A DNA stretch of 64,000 nt. Origin: Echinarachnius parma (lineage: Eukaryota; Echinodermata; Echinoidea; Clypeasteroida; Echinarachniidae). The DNA lies in contig JBAMJV010003035.1 in assembly GCA_037951105.1 (NCBI GenBank), positions 81,210 to 145,209 on the forward strand. The letters are read 5' to 3'. The notes beneath the pieces are model-generated. The model had not been told where the DNA came from. It did not search any database and was given only the letters and a program-made list of their open reading frames with translations. This document shows positions 11,928-25,400 of this stretch, piece after piece. Position numbers and translations under genes: made by a program. Position 1 is the stretch's first letter. The number at the start of each line of letters is the position of its first letter.

Positions 11928-12092
11928 CTCTTGTCTCTTGATCTCAATCTTGGTCATGGCCTCGTTGATGTTCCCCTTGACCGTCTCGGACCAGAGCTTG
12001 CTGTCCCTTCGCTTGGTGGGTGTGGCTTGGGGCTTGCAGTACGGCTTGATGGTCGTCCCTCCACCCTTGTCGCCCTTGAAGCTCATGGACCG
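11928..12092 (-). CDS. NET1: NET1-like exon 7: pre-DH segment and first DH residues
   Basis: Encodes 55 residues (about 280-334). It starts RSMSFKGD, matching human LQRSISFRSE, carries TPTKRRDSKLWSETV, nearly identical to ARHGEF3 STKRRDSKLWSETF, and ends EIKRQE at the beginning of the DH domain. The acceptor is TTTGCAG|CGG and the donor CAAGAG|GTAGGC, phase 0 at both ends. The middle (GDKGGGTTIKPYCKPQ) is not conserved. Confidence 0.96.
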
Positions 12093-13428
12093 CTGCAAAG
12101 AAAAGTTGGAATCAAAAATTAGCCTAAGTGTTATTGTTAACTGCTCCATCTTGCAGTTTCTTTGGTAGAAAACCTTGGAAATGTGGTGTTTGCCGTTTCG
12201 CCCGATGGTCATCAATGAGCTCGCATTTGTGACAATAGTAGAGAGCTGATGATTTGAGTAAATAACAAAAGATAAAACAAGGAACAAAGACAACTGTATA
12301 TCATAATATTATGAGTACTCAACAAAGTATATGATACAGACAAAAAGAAACAAAACTACTCGAGGGATACATAGAAAGTGGGATTAAGCGGCAGGTGGTC
12401 TTTAAGTTCATTTTAAAAACATGCCAAGCGATTCTACCATTATTCATTATCATAAATACTGAATACAATGCTATACATTAAAGGGAACCAACACCCACAA
12501 ATAAAATATACATATTATACATTAATGGATCTTTCAGGACAAATGGTCTTTATGTACAGGTTGTTGCTTTAAAAACAAGTTTGACTACATCATCTGTGTA
12601 CTAAGAATCCAATAGATAATTCCTGGCATGGCATTGGAAGGCTTACGGCACAGCACATGACTGTGCATGCGTGAGTTATCGATCAGCTACCAAGCTTAAG
12701 GAGCCAGAGGCTCTGCAGTCTCAAAATTCAATTCATCAGCGAGGAATTCACCTGCTTATCAATAATGTTTTTTTTTACCTTATTACAAGACAGTTAAATA
12801 CTTTTAGCACCAAGCTATGAAAAGGCAATTGGGTTTTAGTACATTTACTGTGCCTATGGTAGCCAGAGAATAACTTGTAACAAATTCTGATAAGTTGAAA
12901 CCACTATATCTTCTTTAGGGCCTTCCACGAACCAATTGATTGTGTCCATTTAAACCACTATCTACGTAATCCAGAGTTCCGGACTCAAATCCCTTGCTAA
13001 GTAAATGTTTGGATTAATTATTCGAGGGAGAGGATCTCGTATGCCGGTCTCGGAATTAAGTCAATCTATTAGAGAACGTATCACGTGTGCTGTGTGCATG
13101 CTCTCAAAATTCTTCCAGTGACAAATGGATAGTTCAATACTGTCATTTGAAACCATGTACTATCAATGTTATCCTGAGTTAATTAAATAAAAACAAAGTA
13201 AATGCATTGCTCATAAAAGAAAGAAATACCAAGTCTCCACATCCAAGCAAAACTGAATTTCTTCTATTGACCTAGTTTCTTTGTAAGGTAGGAAATAAAA
13301 CGTTACCAACTTCTGTACACATATCTAATGGATGTGCTTACTGTACAGCTAATCCAGATTTAAAATCTGAACTGCAACTTGTAAAGGGTACATTAGTGGT
13401 TGCAAAGATGATGATGATGACTATTATT

Positions 13429-13519
<91 letters not shown>

Positions 13520-13540
13520 TAATCAATCAATCAATCAATC
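13429..13540. repeat. (AATC)n microsatellite
   Basis: About 28 tetranucleotide units with one interruption (AATT). Reading it as protein gives NQSI repeats, which is an artefact. Confidence 0.97.
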
Positions 13541-15710
13541 AGTCATTTATGCATACATTCATTCAATTATACAATATCCACTTAAAATGGGAAAGCTTAC
13601 AACAAAGAGCAACATAACTGATACAAATTAATTTATCTAAATGAATAACAAATATAACAAAACAAATACTTGTATTGATCCATACCTCTGGAAGAAGAAA
13701 CAATGGTGCCATCATAGGTGAAATAAAATCAATTTCTTGCAGAAAGGTAGCAAAGACTGGTCAAGAAACCTCACTGGAAAATGATAATCCACAAATAATC
13801 AAACTCTGGCTATATTCCTAGAGCATTATTATCAACTGCTTCCAACTCGGCATGTATCTCTGCAGTTAATATTCCTTGCTCATACAGCGTCTACACTTCA
13901 GTGTCACACTCTGCCAACTGTCAGCTCAAAAACTAGACGTCCAATCGGCAAGACAGGATATTAAAACTCCCAAACTCCCTGATTAAAACTGCAACCTGCG
14001 AAGTAATTGATAAGTCTTCCAGAAAGAAACTACCAGGACAGGCAGCGCAGACAGTCACAGGAGGGAAAATCCACAACTTGTTTGATTTACTAAACTATCA
14101 GTGATCTACTATGTACAGTACATCACATGCAGCCAATACAACTCTATTCACGGTTCACTATGTAAACGATTGGCTCCGCCTACCTGCACTGCCATTGGTT
14201 GAAACTGGGCTGGGCTATTCTCATTTTTGAATGGGGGTGTGAGAAATGCTCACTTGCGCTCAGTAGTGGAGGGACCAATAAAACACACATTTTATTAGAT
14301 GTAGGTGCACTCTGCAGTTCTGCATGTTTCACAAAATACTGTTTGTAATCAATTTGTATAATTGTATGCAGTAAAAAAAACTTAATCTATATTATGCAGG
14401 GCTGAACATAAATAGCTGGCCAGCCCAGGGGCAAGTAAAAATAATCTGTGGGCCATTTTATGTTATTAATCCTAAATTTACTTGCCCGACTGGGCAACCT
14501 TATAAAACAATTGCTCCCAGTTTGTCTTTGTTTGGGTCAACAAGATTCAGGTTTGGAGGCCATTCAAATGTGAGAATAAATTTAAAATTCTTAGTCAATT
14601 TGATAATCTTTTCCTTTTTGTTATAATGGTTAGTTTATATCTTTTTTGATATATAACTGACTGCATATCAACCAAACAATAAAAACATGTTTTCACATAC
14701 AATTTTGTGTAATTTCATAAAAACATTACAAAACAGGCACTCATTATAAAAGACAAATTGTGTGTATCAATATCAATCATAAATCTATCTCTAAATAAAT
14801 GAAACCTACATGTAATGTTCCTATTCTAAATGTCAAAATGACATATTTTAAATTTAACCTTATTTGTGCGTAATTTTTGGCTTCACATGCATATGATAAA
14901 ACAAAAAATACCTCCCAAACAATTGGGCCGAGTCTGCAATTTAACCTTCAAACAAATAAATATTTACTCAAAATTTAGCATTGAGCAGCTACTTTGTCTT
15001 TGGTGAGTGGCATAGCTACAAGGGGGCAGGGGGGCACGTGCCCCCCCAATAATTTTAAAGGGGGAAATTACGTGTAAAAACAAAGAAATTCATAAGGCCT
15101 GCCTCTCCCCACCCCAAACAAACAAAAAACAAAAAAAATCAGCCTGACCACCCTATGCCGCGGATCAGAGATACAATAGAAAATACCACAACAACAAAAC
15201 CAACATCTCAGGTAGGCATGTATCTATATATGCTTGAGAGCCTGTGCTGCATTTCCATGGCAACTAGATTGGTAGTTCTGTATGTGTACTTGTTATGAGG
15301 CTTGACGCAATCAGAGCTGCTGGTTTATTATTTATAAGCAAACACCATCTAGACCAAAACACAAGCACGATTTACAAATAAAAAATATTTTGTTGGCTTC
15401 TGCAGTGAGGTGATGGGTGGGCTGGGTGTTACATAACAGTGATTTGTGACGTTAATCCTTCTGTTCTGTTTTGCAAGTGTCTACAAATTTACGTAAATTA
15501 TGTTCTTATTAATGTTTTCATATTTTGTTATTTTTGATATTTTATTATTTTTCTAATTTTTTCTAAGTGAAAACAATTTTTATGTTAAAAAAAAAAAAAT
15601 TCTGAATTCTTGTTCATTAGGTAGGTTCCGGTAGCAGCTGATTGTAATGTTGCAATTAGAAATCAAAGATTGATTTGTTTGTGTTACAGGTTAGTGTCGA
15701 AAGTTGTGCC

Positions 15711-15734
15711 CCCCCCCCCCCCCCCCCCCCCCCC
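15711..15734. repeat. C homopolymer
   Basis: A run of about 24 C followed by a CA repeat. The sequence around 15011-15060 (GGGGGCACGTGCCCCCCC) is also palindromic and homopolymer-rich. Confidence 0.9.
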
Positions 15735-15809
15735 ACACACACAAAGCTCCCATCTCTAACCCCTCATGTTATGCTAAAGATTACATAATTATGTTGAATT
15801 TAATTTCTT

Positions 15810-16151
15810 CAGAGCTGCCAACCTGGATTAAAAAAAGAAAGAATGAAATGACCCCAAAAACAGAATTTTCAGGGGAAAAAACAGAATTTGATGAATTATC
15901 ATTAAAAAAATTAACCTGATTACCAAAAAAGCACCGAAAACGCACATAGCTTACTACATACTGAAGTTCACACACAACATTAGATGATCAATTTGAAGAT
16001 CATATATATTTGAACAGGGTCGGTGCTGGTGCTCACAACGTGCATAATCAGTGTTTTAACGTTTTCGTAAGTAAACAAAAACAAACATAATTTAAATTAC
16101 ATTTAAAAAACGTAACAAATACAGCAAAAAACATAATAGTTGGCAGCTCTG
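15810..16151. mobile_element. Short DNA element with CAGAGCTGCCAAC ends
   Basis: Begins CAGAGCTGCCAACC and ends GTTGGCAGCTCTG, a 13-base inverted repeat. The ends match those of the element at 25626-26093 (CAGAGATGCCAACC), so the two belong to one family. The interior is A-rich and has no recognised coding sequence. A target duplication is not clear. Confidence 0.7.
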
Positions 16152-16229
16152 TTTATGGTATGACACATATTTGGCTTTCTTCCAAATATGTACAAAACAT
16201 TCTTATCTCCACCCTAAACATGGATAGTG

Positions 16230-16583
16230 GATGTGGTGTGGCAAGATTGGTAGAGCGCGCGCTTTCCGATCATGAGATCCCGAGTTCGAACCCTGCCCAC
16301 GGCGTTTGTCCTTCAGCAAGACAATTTATCCACTATTGCTGCTCTCTACCCAGGTGTATAAATGGGGACCGGTAGGAGGTGAAAGCCTTTATGTGAACGA
16401 TCTTCTTGAGCCCACTGAGCCCACTTGGAAGGAATACTCCCCAGGGAGTGGAGATGGTGCACACAATGTGTGCTGGTTTGCATTGTATCCTATGACCGGG
16501 GTAATAATACAATTGTAAAGCGCTTAGAGATGATTATCAATCGTGATAGGCGCTATATAAATATTGGATATTATTATTATTAT
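16230..16583 (+). mobile_element. tRNA-derived SINE, copy 1
   Basis: The head carries polymerase III promoter boxes: an A-box-like TGGCAAGATTGGTAGAGCGC and a B-box-like GAGTTCGAACCC. The body (TCAGCAAGACAATTTATCCAC to CTCTACCCAGGTGTATAAATG) is shared with the element at 34462-34781. The 3' end is GGCGCTATATAAATATTGG followed by ATT repeats, typical of SINEs moved by a LINE that recognises such a tail. Confidence 0.85.
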
Positions 16584-18997
16584 AGTACTAGTCTCCTAAC
16601 TAGTACTATCCATGCCCTAACTAAAAAAGAAGTAAAATCTATTCATTGAGAAATTGAATTATTACAATTGTACTGGCAGTAAAACTTTGCATAATAATCC
16701 TACCAGTATCTTCTTTTTAAATGACATTAGAACCTATAGATAGCTTTAACATGTGAGACAAAATAATGCCTTACAAATAACTTCCTTTATTGCAATTCAA
16801 AAAGTCCTGTTTCAACGGCCCTAGCTGTAAAGAAACTGAGAGCTCCATACATGCATTTTCCTCATTAGTGATTCATTATTAGTTATATTACACATATTTT
16901 TGAAGATTTGATTACAAAGTATCACATACATGTAATTTGTTTATTTTTTTAAAGATATTTTCAGAAGCCTCGAATGAAAATATCTCACAATTAAGATATT
17001 GCATCTACAACAAACTCTTCATCTTTTATATATTTCATTTTCAGAAAAAAAAATATCTACATTTATATAGTATGAGTTCAAATCCATTTGTTAAGAATGC
17101 ATTGGACCAAATTAATAATGAGGAGAAACAATCTAAAGCATATCTCCAGTGTCGCATGACAACTTTTAATCTGGATTAAAGTTGTGCCACTGATGAGAAC
17201 TTGGACCAAAATGTACAGGTTATATTCAGGTCACATGTTAAAATCTTTGAAAAGGCTTATTGATCGGGCCATATCAATTCGGCATAGTTTACTCAGCGGC
17301 ATATATGTCTTTGATCTCTAACTGGACAGTTTACCTATCTATGGGATTAACATTCTTAAGACTATTAAACCTGTCTTCTCTGGAAACTGATTACCGGTAT
17401 CATGAGAATCCATTTCAAATTATCAGATTAGGTATTTAGGCATTTAGGGTTTCAAAATAAATAGTACTTTAAATTCTAAAATCTAGAGAAACTATTTCCC
17501 ATTTTATTTTTCAGATACTCTAATTTAAATGCGTTGCCTAATTAACAAAAATAAAGAAATATAACCAGATAAAGCAGGACATGGAAGCCTGTGCCACATT
17601 TGCAACTTTAATAATTCTGCTGACAGTAAGACTTTTAATTAGTGCAACACCAATTAAATGACTTTTAATTAGTGCAACACTTGTAAGTTTTCATCAGATT
17701 ATGTTTTTTTTTAAATACAATCAGAGTGCACCATTCAGACAATTTATCCACACTATTTTAATTTTCAAACAGAGATTCCAGCAAACTGAAAATGACATCA
17801 TAAAGCACTTAAAAGATTCCTTGATAGGAGGGGAAAATCTCTTTGCTCTTTCTATATGACTTTAAGTGGACGCCATTTTTTTAGTTAGGACATTTAATTA
17901 ACATTTGTTGGTAAAATATCAATGAAATTAGGTTGTTTCAAGATTTTGTTGGTTATGTGAGTTAGTGCAGGGGATGATAATTGGAAGCAGTAGAGTCACA
18001 CAGTAATAGATTTAGGTTTATTTACCCAAAACATTACTTAAATTTTACATAATTTTGTTCAAATTTTATTTCGTAATATATGCTAAAACATATAAACAAT
18101 TGGTGACTGACCAAGTGCTGCTAATTAATACCTTCTAATTAAATTGCGGGTTTACAATTGGAAGAATTATCCTTCAGTATGTAAACAAACCATTTATAAA
18201 ACTGTCATTATCCTCATTCTAAATGTCAATGTAAATTATGCAAAGAAGATACAAATAGTTGGTACATTCCACTGGTAACCAAAACACCTTTTAATTACCC
18301 AAACAAAACTGACCTTATCAACAAAACAAATCAATTGACCAATCATGTTAGGACATTACAAATATTCTTCCCCTTTTCTCGTTAATTGTCCAGATCAATC
18401 AAGATAATCGCTGTGGTCAATAACCACTGTCCATAAAATGTAAATACACCAAAATATAAACACAAGAACTATTTCGAATGGCATAAGATGCAAGTTGTAA
18501 CACATCTTGCACATATACATGTACATCAAAATGTAAACACAAAAACTATTTCTGACTGACATACCTTGAATAGTATGCATACCATTGGTAGTCACCTGAA
18601 TGGAGATTTCTTATCTGTAATAGTAAAGAGTAGGACTATTTAAGATAATATAAGTTAGAAATCTTCTATTCAGAGTCATGTGATGAACCTATTACGGACA
18701 GTTAGCTATAAAGGTTCACTTCAGACTAACCTCTGATTAGAAGACAAAATGAGTTTTGGTCCTTTGGACAATTTAGAAACAAATATAAATTTGTGTTATA
18801 TTGATGATGAAATACATACAAATAAACAAACATGTTTATCTTTATCAGGTAAAAAAAAAAAAATATACAACACATTTAAATAACAAATAATAATAGGTTT
18901 GATTTACATACCGCCTAATATGATCATGCAATATCATGTCTAATCGATATGTCAGCTTGCACACAATGTGTGCACCATCTCCAATCCCTGGGGAGCA

Positions 18998-19519
18998 TTA
19001 AAGGGCAATGAAACTATGGCTTTCGGCTATTATTATCGTTTAGAGGGTGAACAGACATTTTATTTGATACACAACTTGGATCTCCTGGATCCCATGAAAT
19101 CCTTACGTGAACATACCCACATTTTACTAATTCCTTACGGCGGCAAAAGGTGATGGGAGCGGCCATGTTCTTGTAATTGCCCGACATGCTTTGCAAACTA
19201 TGACGAGTGTGCTACGGGCCGAACAAAAAGCTTTTCACTGATTTACGGACTCGTCAAAGCATCTACAAGTATTCAGACAATGGTTTCTATAGGTGCGATT
19301 GAAATGCATTAGTGCATATCACTGACCATGAGTCCGCACACACCTAATATTAATGGCGGCCTCCAGTGTTCGCATGAATAGTGGTAAACCCGATAGAGTT
19401 TTCACATATTTCTCACAAAGCAGAAATCTGAGTCGGAGTTATGTTATATACAATAAAAAGGCATATTACGATATATCAAGTAGGATAAACGCTAATTCTT
19501 GAGTTGCATTGCCCTTTAA
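18998..19519. mobile_element. TTAA-flanked MITE, AAAGGGCAATG ends
   Basis: TTAA at each end, with inverted ends TTAAAGGGCAATG and CATTGCCCTTTAA. TTAA duplication is the hallmark of piggyBac-type insertion. No transposase is encoded. Confidence 0.75.
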
Positions 19520-19621
19520 ATATATAGTATAAACAGGGTGATTTGAACACAGATTGAGCATATTGAAAATACGTTTCTATTTTGTCCCTCCCTCGAGAAA
19601 TGTGACAATTATAGAGTACAG

Positions 19622-20006
19622 AAGCCATGACGTCATAAAAACACTTTTTTAGAATTTTCAAATTTGGACTTCATTTTCAGAAAGAGCATAACAAATAATG
19701 TCCAAATACCGAAAATCAAAGGAATAGGCTACGTATTGGCTGAGATATGCCCATCCGAATGAATTTTACTTGAAGTGGCAATCAGTGTTATAATGCACTG
19801 GTTCCTAAATTTAGGAACCAGTGAACTATAACACTGATTGCCCATTGACCAAAAAAATCATTTGGATGGGCATATCTCGGCCAATATGTAACCTATTCCT
19901 TTGATTTTCAGTATTTGGACATTATTTGTTCTATGCTCTTTCGGAAAATGAAGTCCAAATTTGAACATTCTAAAAAAAATGTTTATGACATCATTTATGA
20001 CATCAC
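19622..20006. mobile_element. Long palindromic element, copy 1
   Basis: Two inverted arms of about 180 bp meet at GTTCCTAAATTTAGGAAC (19801-19818). Matching landmarks include GTATTGGCTGAGATATGCCC on the left and GGGCATATCTCGGCCAATAT on the right, and ATGACGTCAT against ATGACATCAT at the ends. It is the same family as the interrupted palindrome at 25401-26252. Confidence 0.88.
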
Positions 20007-20178
20007 TTAGATCTATACTTTTTATGATAATATGATACTTTAAAAATGCAACAAAGTACTTTTCTCATATTACATTTATGACCATTTAGGTAAAATACCA
20101 GCTATGTGCATATACCCAGCCTTTTATAGCAACCAACCTACCAATGTACTGTACATGTAGTGACCACCAAAAGTTTTC

Positions 20179-20581
20179 TTAAAGGGGACCACCAGGCAAA
20201 GAACAACACATACTTATATGTTTTAGTACCGTTTTGTGATATCAAATAGATACACAACATTTTGCAAAGGTTTGTGTAATTCATAAACAGAGCAATTAAT
20301 TTCCACCACTTACGGAACCACTACTATTTCCTGGTTCCTGGTTTGCGAGTGCGCCAATGCTATTCACGCGTACGTTTGGAGACAATGGAATCCCGGGCAA
20401 TTCGTTCGCTCTGCACAAATTAGTCTCGTACATTCAGACCGTGTTTAAGAATGGTGATGCGTTTTCCGATTATATATTTTTTCTGGAAACATATGTTGGT
20501 GAACTTGTTGATGGAATGGAATTCTAAAGATGTTACCTTTCATTTATAAGGATATTATTTTTGGGTGGTGGTACCCTTTAA
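20179..20581. mobile_element. TTAA-flanked MITE, AAAGGGGACCACCA ends
   Basis: TTAA on both sides with inverted ends TTAAAGGGGACCACCA and GGTGGTGGTACCCTTTAA. Noncoding. Confidence 0.7.
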
Positions 20582-22068
20582 GTATCTTTTTATATTTCAG
20601 GGGTAAATTATAGAATAATGTTCCTTGTGGGCCTTTCTAAAGTATGAAGTGCTCTTGCATTGCATAACAATACATGAGAAATATTTGTAATTTTATCATG
20701 GTTTAATTTCAGTCAATTGCATTTCAAAGCCACTTGAAGTGAATGGCATCAATCAAAGTTTATGTTAGGCCATTATAAATTGTTAGTGTCCTTGTCTTCT
20801 ACTCATAAGGTAATAACATAATTTGATTGTGTAACGTGAATTAATGACAAATATTTTTGTCCTGTAATGATTGATGCATGTTACTTAATTGAACTTCAAT
20901 GCCATTGGTAACTAATTTTAGTACCGATGAAGTTTTCTTTTTATATACATGTATTTCAGTTTGTGTGCAACAGTTTCTGAACTAACAAATGTAGATTATT
21001 ACAGATTAAACAGTTTTGAAAATCTTTTTAAAATTTCAGTGCTAAAGAAATGCAGATAAAATGAAATTGCACACCTTTTCATGACCACTGAGACCGCTTC
21101 ACAATTTGTCCTGGCCTGGAAAACACTAAATTCAAATTCCATGACTTTCAAGGTTTTCCATGCCCTGTATAATCCCTGCAAAAGGACTGTACAGAGTCAG
21201 AGGCTTGATGAAGTTCCTGGAAGGGTGTAACAGTGGCTGGAGCCCCTGACAGAGAGCTCATAAATCTATACTTACATCTGTCAGAGTAGGTGTGGAGCCA
21301 GAGTAGGTGTGACCACATGAGTAATTACATGTATACTATGGGTGGGGCTGACCTATGGTAATTAATGTCTGGAATGAATGATTGATCTGTCATCGCTGGG
21401 GACACCACAAGCACACAAAACCCATTTTCCCCACTTCCATGGGCAGTAACACTCAAGATGACTCTCTTAATTTGCCCTGCTATCTCTAAAGTTGTAAACT
21501 TGTTTATTTATTAAATTGTCTGGCAACATTTTGTTATCATGAAAATGTTCTATTGTGGTACATGTAGGCCTATATGTACATATGTCTTTCTAATCATAAC
21601 ATTATTTTTGACATCCGGTGGCCCCTAATCAAGTTAAACATTAAAAACTTAATATGATATTGATCCCCGGTTGTGCAAGTAAAAGCATTAATTAATTACA
21701 TACATGTTGGTAGCCCACAGCTGAGTTATAGAGGCCCAGGCCAAAGGGCCAGTGCTAAATGTGAGCCCTGCAATAAGGATAGCTCTGCAAGTCACCTCCC
21801 TGGTTCTCAAAATAACATCTCAAATTTACCATAGCTAGCATTTTTTTTTGTTCTTTTTTGTTGTTGTTGAAATCAAGTACCCCCTGAAAATATTTTTTCC
21901 CCTGATCAAAATGAACAAGTAATTTTAGTATGATCTCTCCTAGCATGGACCCTGCTCCTAGTATAAATGAAGACATCATTATTTTTATTTTACTCTTTTC
22001 ATACCAGCGAGTAAGATAATGTAGCTCTCAATAAATATAAGCATTGAGCATTGAAGTATGTGCATCAC

Positions 22069-22355
22069 AGGTTGCCACTTGCCAGGTTTGCACCCATTTA
22101 GTATACCATGTATTAACTCTATGTGAAGTATTAACTGGGTGGAAACGGGATTTCAATATTCATGTACATGTGCGATACAGGTTGCCAGGTTTGCACCCAT
22201 TTAGTATACCATATATTAACTCAATGGGAAGTATTACCTGGGTGGAAACGGGATTTCAATATTCATGTACGTGTGCGATACAGGTTGCCAGGTTTGCACC
22301 CATTTAGTATACCATGTGATAACTCTATGGGAAGTATTACCTGGGTGGGAACGGG
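22069..22355. repeat. 103-bp minisatellite, about three copies
   Basis: The motif GCCAGGTTTGCACCCATTTA recurs at 22082, 22185 and 22288, a period of exactly 103 bp. The units differ at few positions. Because the period is not a multiple of three, the same repeat appears in different reading frames. Confidence 0.93.
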
Positions 22356-22977
22356 TTTACAACATCTTTAATCATGTTCATTTTCTGGCACATAGCAAGC
22401 CACAATGACTAATGAGTTTTGTGGAGGAAAATGCACCTGCTGCATGTATAGCTTTCTCTACTTCTCCTCACATGATTTCCATTTTTAAAAGAACTAAACT
22501 GTCCCAAATTAGAACGTTGAATATCACATTTCACAAAAATAGAAGGAAAATGTCATATATATCACAGACATGACGTAATGCGAGGTTTAAGAAATAGAGT
22601 TTCACAGGACATTAATAGGTTAAATAAAGGTATGAAAAACTGCAAAATGAGGCCGGTAATACCAAGCTGCCATCAAAATGGTTCCTTGAAACTTGACTAA
22701 TGAATGATACAAATATATCACTAGACTCTATGAAATCCTTCTCATCTGTCAAAATCTCATACAAGACATGTTGATAAATTGCAAGAAAATGAAGAAATTA
22801 TTTAATTCTTGCGGTAAAGTTGGCAAGGAAAATCAAGATTCACTAATTCAGTTTTAGAAGCTCAAAAACTGAATCCGGTGACCCCAAACATTTTTGTTTG
22901 CCTGAAAATAATGTTGAGTGGCCCAAGGTGCTAATTTTGAACCCTGTATATAGTTTAAATAAATAAAAGGAGCAAAG

Positions 22978-23050
22978 AAAAATGGGTTTCGCCAGGAATC
23001 GAACCCTGAGACCTCCAGATAGCTAGACTGGTGCTCAACCATCGAGCCTC
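22978..23050 (-). repeat. tRNA-like sequence (decayed tRNA or SINE head)
   Basis: On the minus strand it contains a perfect B box (GGTTCGATTCC), a D-arm-like GGCTCGATGGTTGAGC and an anticodon-arm-like CCAGTCTAGCTATCTGG. The acceptor and T stems have mismatches, so an active tRNA gene is unlikely. It lacks the body of the two SINEs nearby. Confidence 0.55.
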
Positions 23051-23460
23051 AAAGACCCTTGTATGGGGGTACTACTTCAGATTATTTTATGTTTTAATTT
23101 GGTTTAAATAAAGAACATCAGATTGGTAAAACCAAAGCAAATTATCAAATTTATCATTTTTTAGAACATGATCAGATTATCATTAAAGATTTGCAAGCAT
23201 ATATCTAGTGAGAAATTTCTATCAAGAGTACCAGCAGGTGATAAATGTTGTAAAAAGGGGAATATCTACATTTACCAGTCCAAATCATCCACATCTGGAA
23301 AACAAAACATTTGATAACTCAAGAAGACAAGTAATAATGTCCCCTTTGTGATTTCCGAGAAAAAAAGGGAAAATCCCCCACTTGAGGATGAAGTGCCCTG
23401 GACATGAAAGACTGTTATCAAGGAAATGATCTCAAGAAACAGTGGCAAACCAATGGGGAG

Positions 23461-23497
23461 AGGGGGGGGGGGGGGGGGGGGGAGGGGGGGGGGGGGG
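23461..23497. repeat. G homopolymer block
   Basis: Almost uninterrupted G over about 37 bases, broken by single A residues. Such runs are common places for sequence and assembly error. Confidence 0.9.
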
Positions 23498-23536
23498 TCA
23501 TGGGGGACATGTGCCACCAAATTTCTTCTCATTTAG

Positions 23537-23840
23537 TGATATCAAACATTTAATTATTGATATGATGAATTAATTTCTTGATATCACAGATTCAATTCTT
23601 ATAATGATCACAATTAATTTTGTTGATATATCAAGAATTAATTTTACGATATAAAACAAATTGAGAAATCATTATTTGATATGAAGAGTTAAATTGTTGA
23701 TCAAGAATATCCAGAATTCAATTAGAGATATCAAGATATGTCATTTGTTGTAATCAACAGGAAATAATTTCTTATTTATCTTTAATCTTTAATCTTTAAT
23801 ATCAAGAAATCATTTCTTGAAATTTCTTGATATATCAGGA
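23537..23840. repeat. Degenerate TTGATATATCAAGAATT repeat
   Basis: Short inverted units around GATATC and GAATTC recur many times with variation, and continue at 24222-24300 after the MITE inserted between them. A similar tract is at 62235-62400. Confidence 0.6.
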
Positions 23841-23841
23841 A

Positions 23842-24221
23842 TTAAAGGGACTTAGTAACATTGTCCAAGTCCTCAAAATCCAATTGGAATTATAGCGGTT
23901 CCCTCATACCTTGTTGTATTCTTATTAACAAAAAAAGCATGGGATAGGTTTCGGTTTTTCAAATTTCCCTTTCGTTAAAAAGATATTTACGACTGAAGTT
24001 TTTAGATGTCAAATTATCCAATGGATCGTCAGAACCGTGTACAAAGTGAGTGCAATGAGTTAGTGAATGTCACTTTGCTCATTACTCGGCCATATAAAGT
24101 CCATTTAACTTGAAATGTTCACACAACACCCAGTGGACATATCAGATAACAACAATATATACATTGTATCAACCACTCATCACTTTTTGCACATGTCAAC
24201 AAAGTTACTAGATCCCTTTAA
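23842..24221. mobile_element. TTAA-flanked MITE, AGGGACTTAGTAAC family, copy 1
   Basis: Starts TTAAAGGGACTTAGTAACA and ends GTTACTAGATCCCTTTAA. The interior is shared with 50456-50845 (for example GCGGTTCCCTCATACCTTG and TGCACATGTCAACAAAGTTA) and, with disruption, with 57535-58335. It has split the degenerate GATATC repeat on either side. Confidence 0.85.
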
Positions 24222-25400
24222 TTCTCGATATATCACAAATTCCATTCTTGATACAATAATTCAGTTTGCGATACAGTATTAAGAATTCAATTTGTGATAA
24301 TTATCTATAGGGATTAGTATGGTGTGAGGAGTCATGTTTGTAATAATTGTGGAAGTTTCCAGCATTATGTAGTACAAATGTAGACCAAATGGGTGTATAC
24401 GATTAAAAGCAGTGAGCCTTCTAAGGATGCGTTTATTGTTAAACACGGGGGAAAAAATGGGGGCACATGGGTTCATTTTTATTCACCAGGGCTCTCTTTT
24501 TTATTTAAAAAAATCTCAATTGTATTCAAATTAATTTATGAAATTAAACTTCATCAACCCGATCAGAGTGCTACTTATGCAAATAAAATACATACTTTGT
24601 TGTTAACAAGTGCACTTGTTTATTCATACAATATATGCAAATTCCTATTTTGTAATTATAGCAAAAGGGAATCACTTGTTGAAGTGTTTATGATCACACA
24701 TTCACACTAAAAAATAATGTTGCATACCATAATGATGATATTTGTACTTGTTCATCTGTCAATTACTGAACAAGGATACAAATATTTTAACTGTAAACAG
24801 GAAGACCTACAACATAGTCACTGTGGTCTCATTGCCAATTTGAGGATTTTCAGGTGACGATTGTATCAGTCACCATGGAGACATGTATGTAGTCAACTTG
24901 TGAATGTGTGATAAACATTTATAAACACTAATTAGGCAGGATTCCTTTACTATAAATAATTATAAAAGTGTGAAAATACCTAAACAAATTGCAGGGATTC
25001 ACTTTTGTCCCTGGTCTCAAAATAAATTTGGGGAATTTGAGATGATTATGTCATGTAGATTCAGGGCAAATGTGTAAAACACACAAACAAAATTTAGACA
25101 AGATTAATCCTTCTGTGGGAATGCATGAAAGCAAGCCTCCACACTACCTTTTGTTCTGACTGCCCAATCGGGCAAGAAAAATCATGAATTTTCAAATTGT
25201 CCTTGCCCAAACAAAAAATTGACTTGCCCTCTCAAAAAAAACAATGTGAAAAGGGAGAAATATTAATTGTGCAAGGTAGCTTGATATGCTTGGTGGCAAA
25301 TGTATCTCTTTTTTCTAGATAAGATTTACTTGAAAGGAATTACATATATATTTGTTTGCAGATGAATATAAATGTTAGTTGCCCTAAAGAGTACCAAAGC

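Noticed and set aside
13429-13540. CRISPR-like array, also considered for 22069-22355 and 47560-48138
   Set aside because: The repeats are adjacent or have no unique spacers of constant length, and the genome is an animal's.
13396-13617. Open frame with NQSI repeats
   Set aside because: It is translation of the AATC microsatellite.
22978-23050. Functional tRNA gene
   Set aside because: The B box is perfect, but acceptor and T stems have mismatches and no clean terminator follows, so I list it as tRNA-like only.
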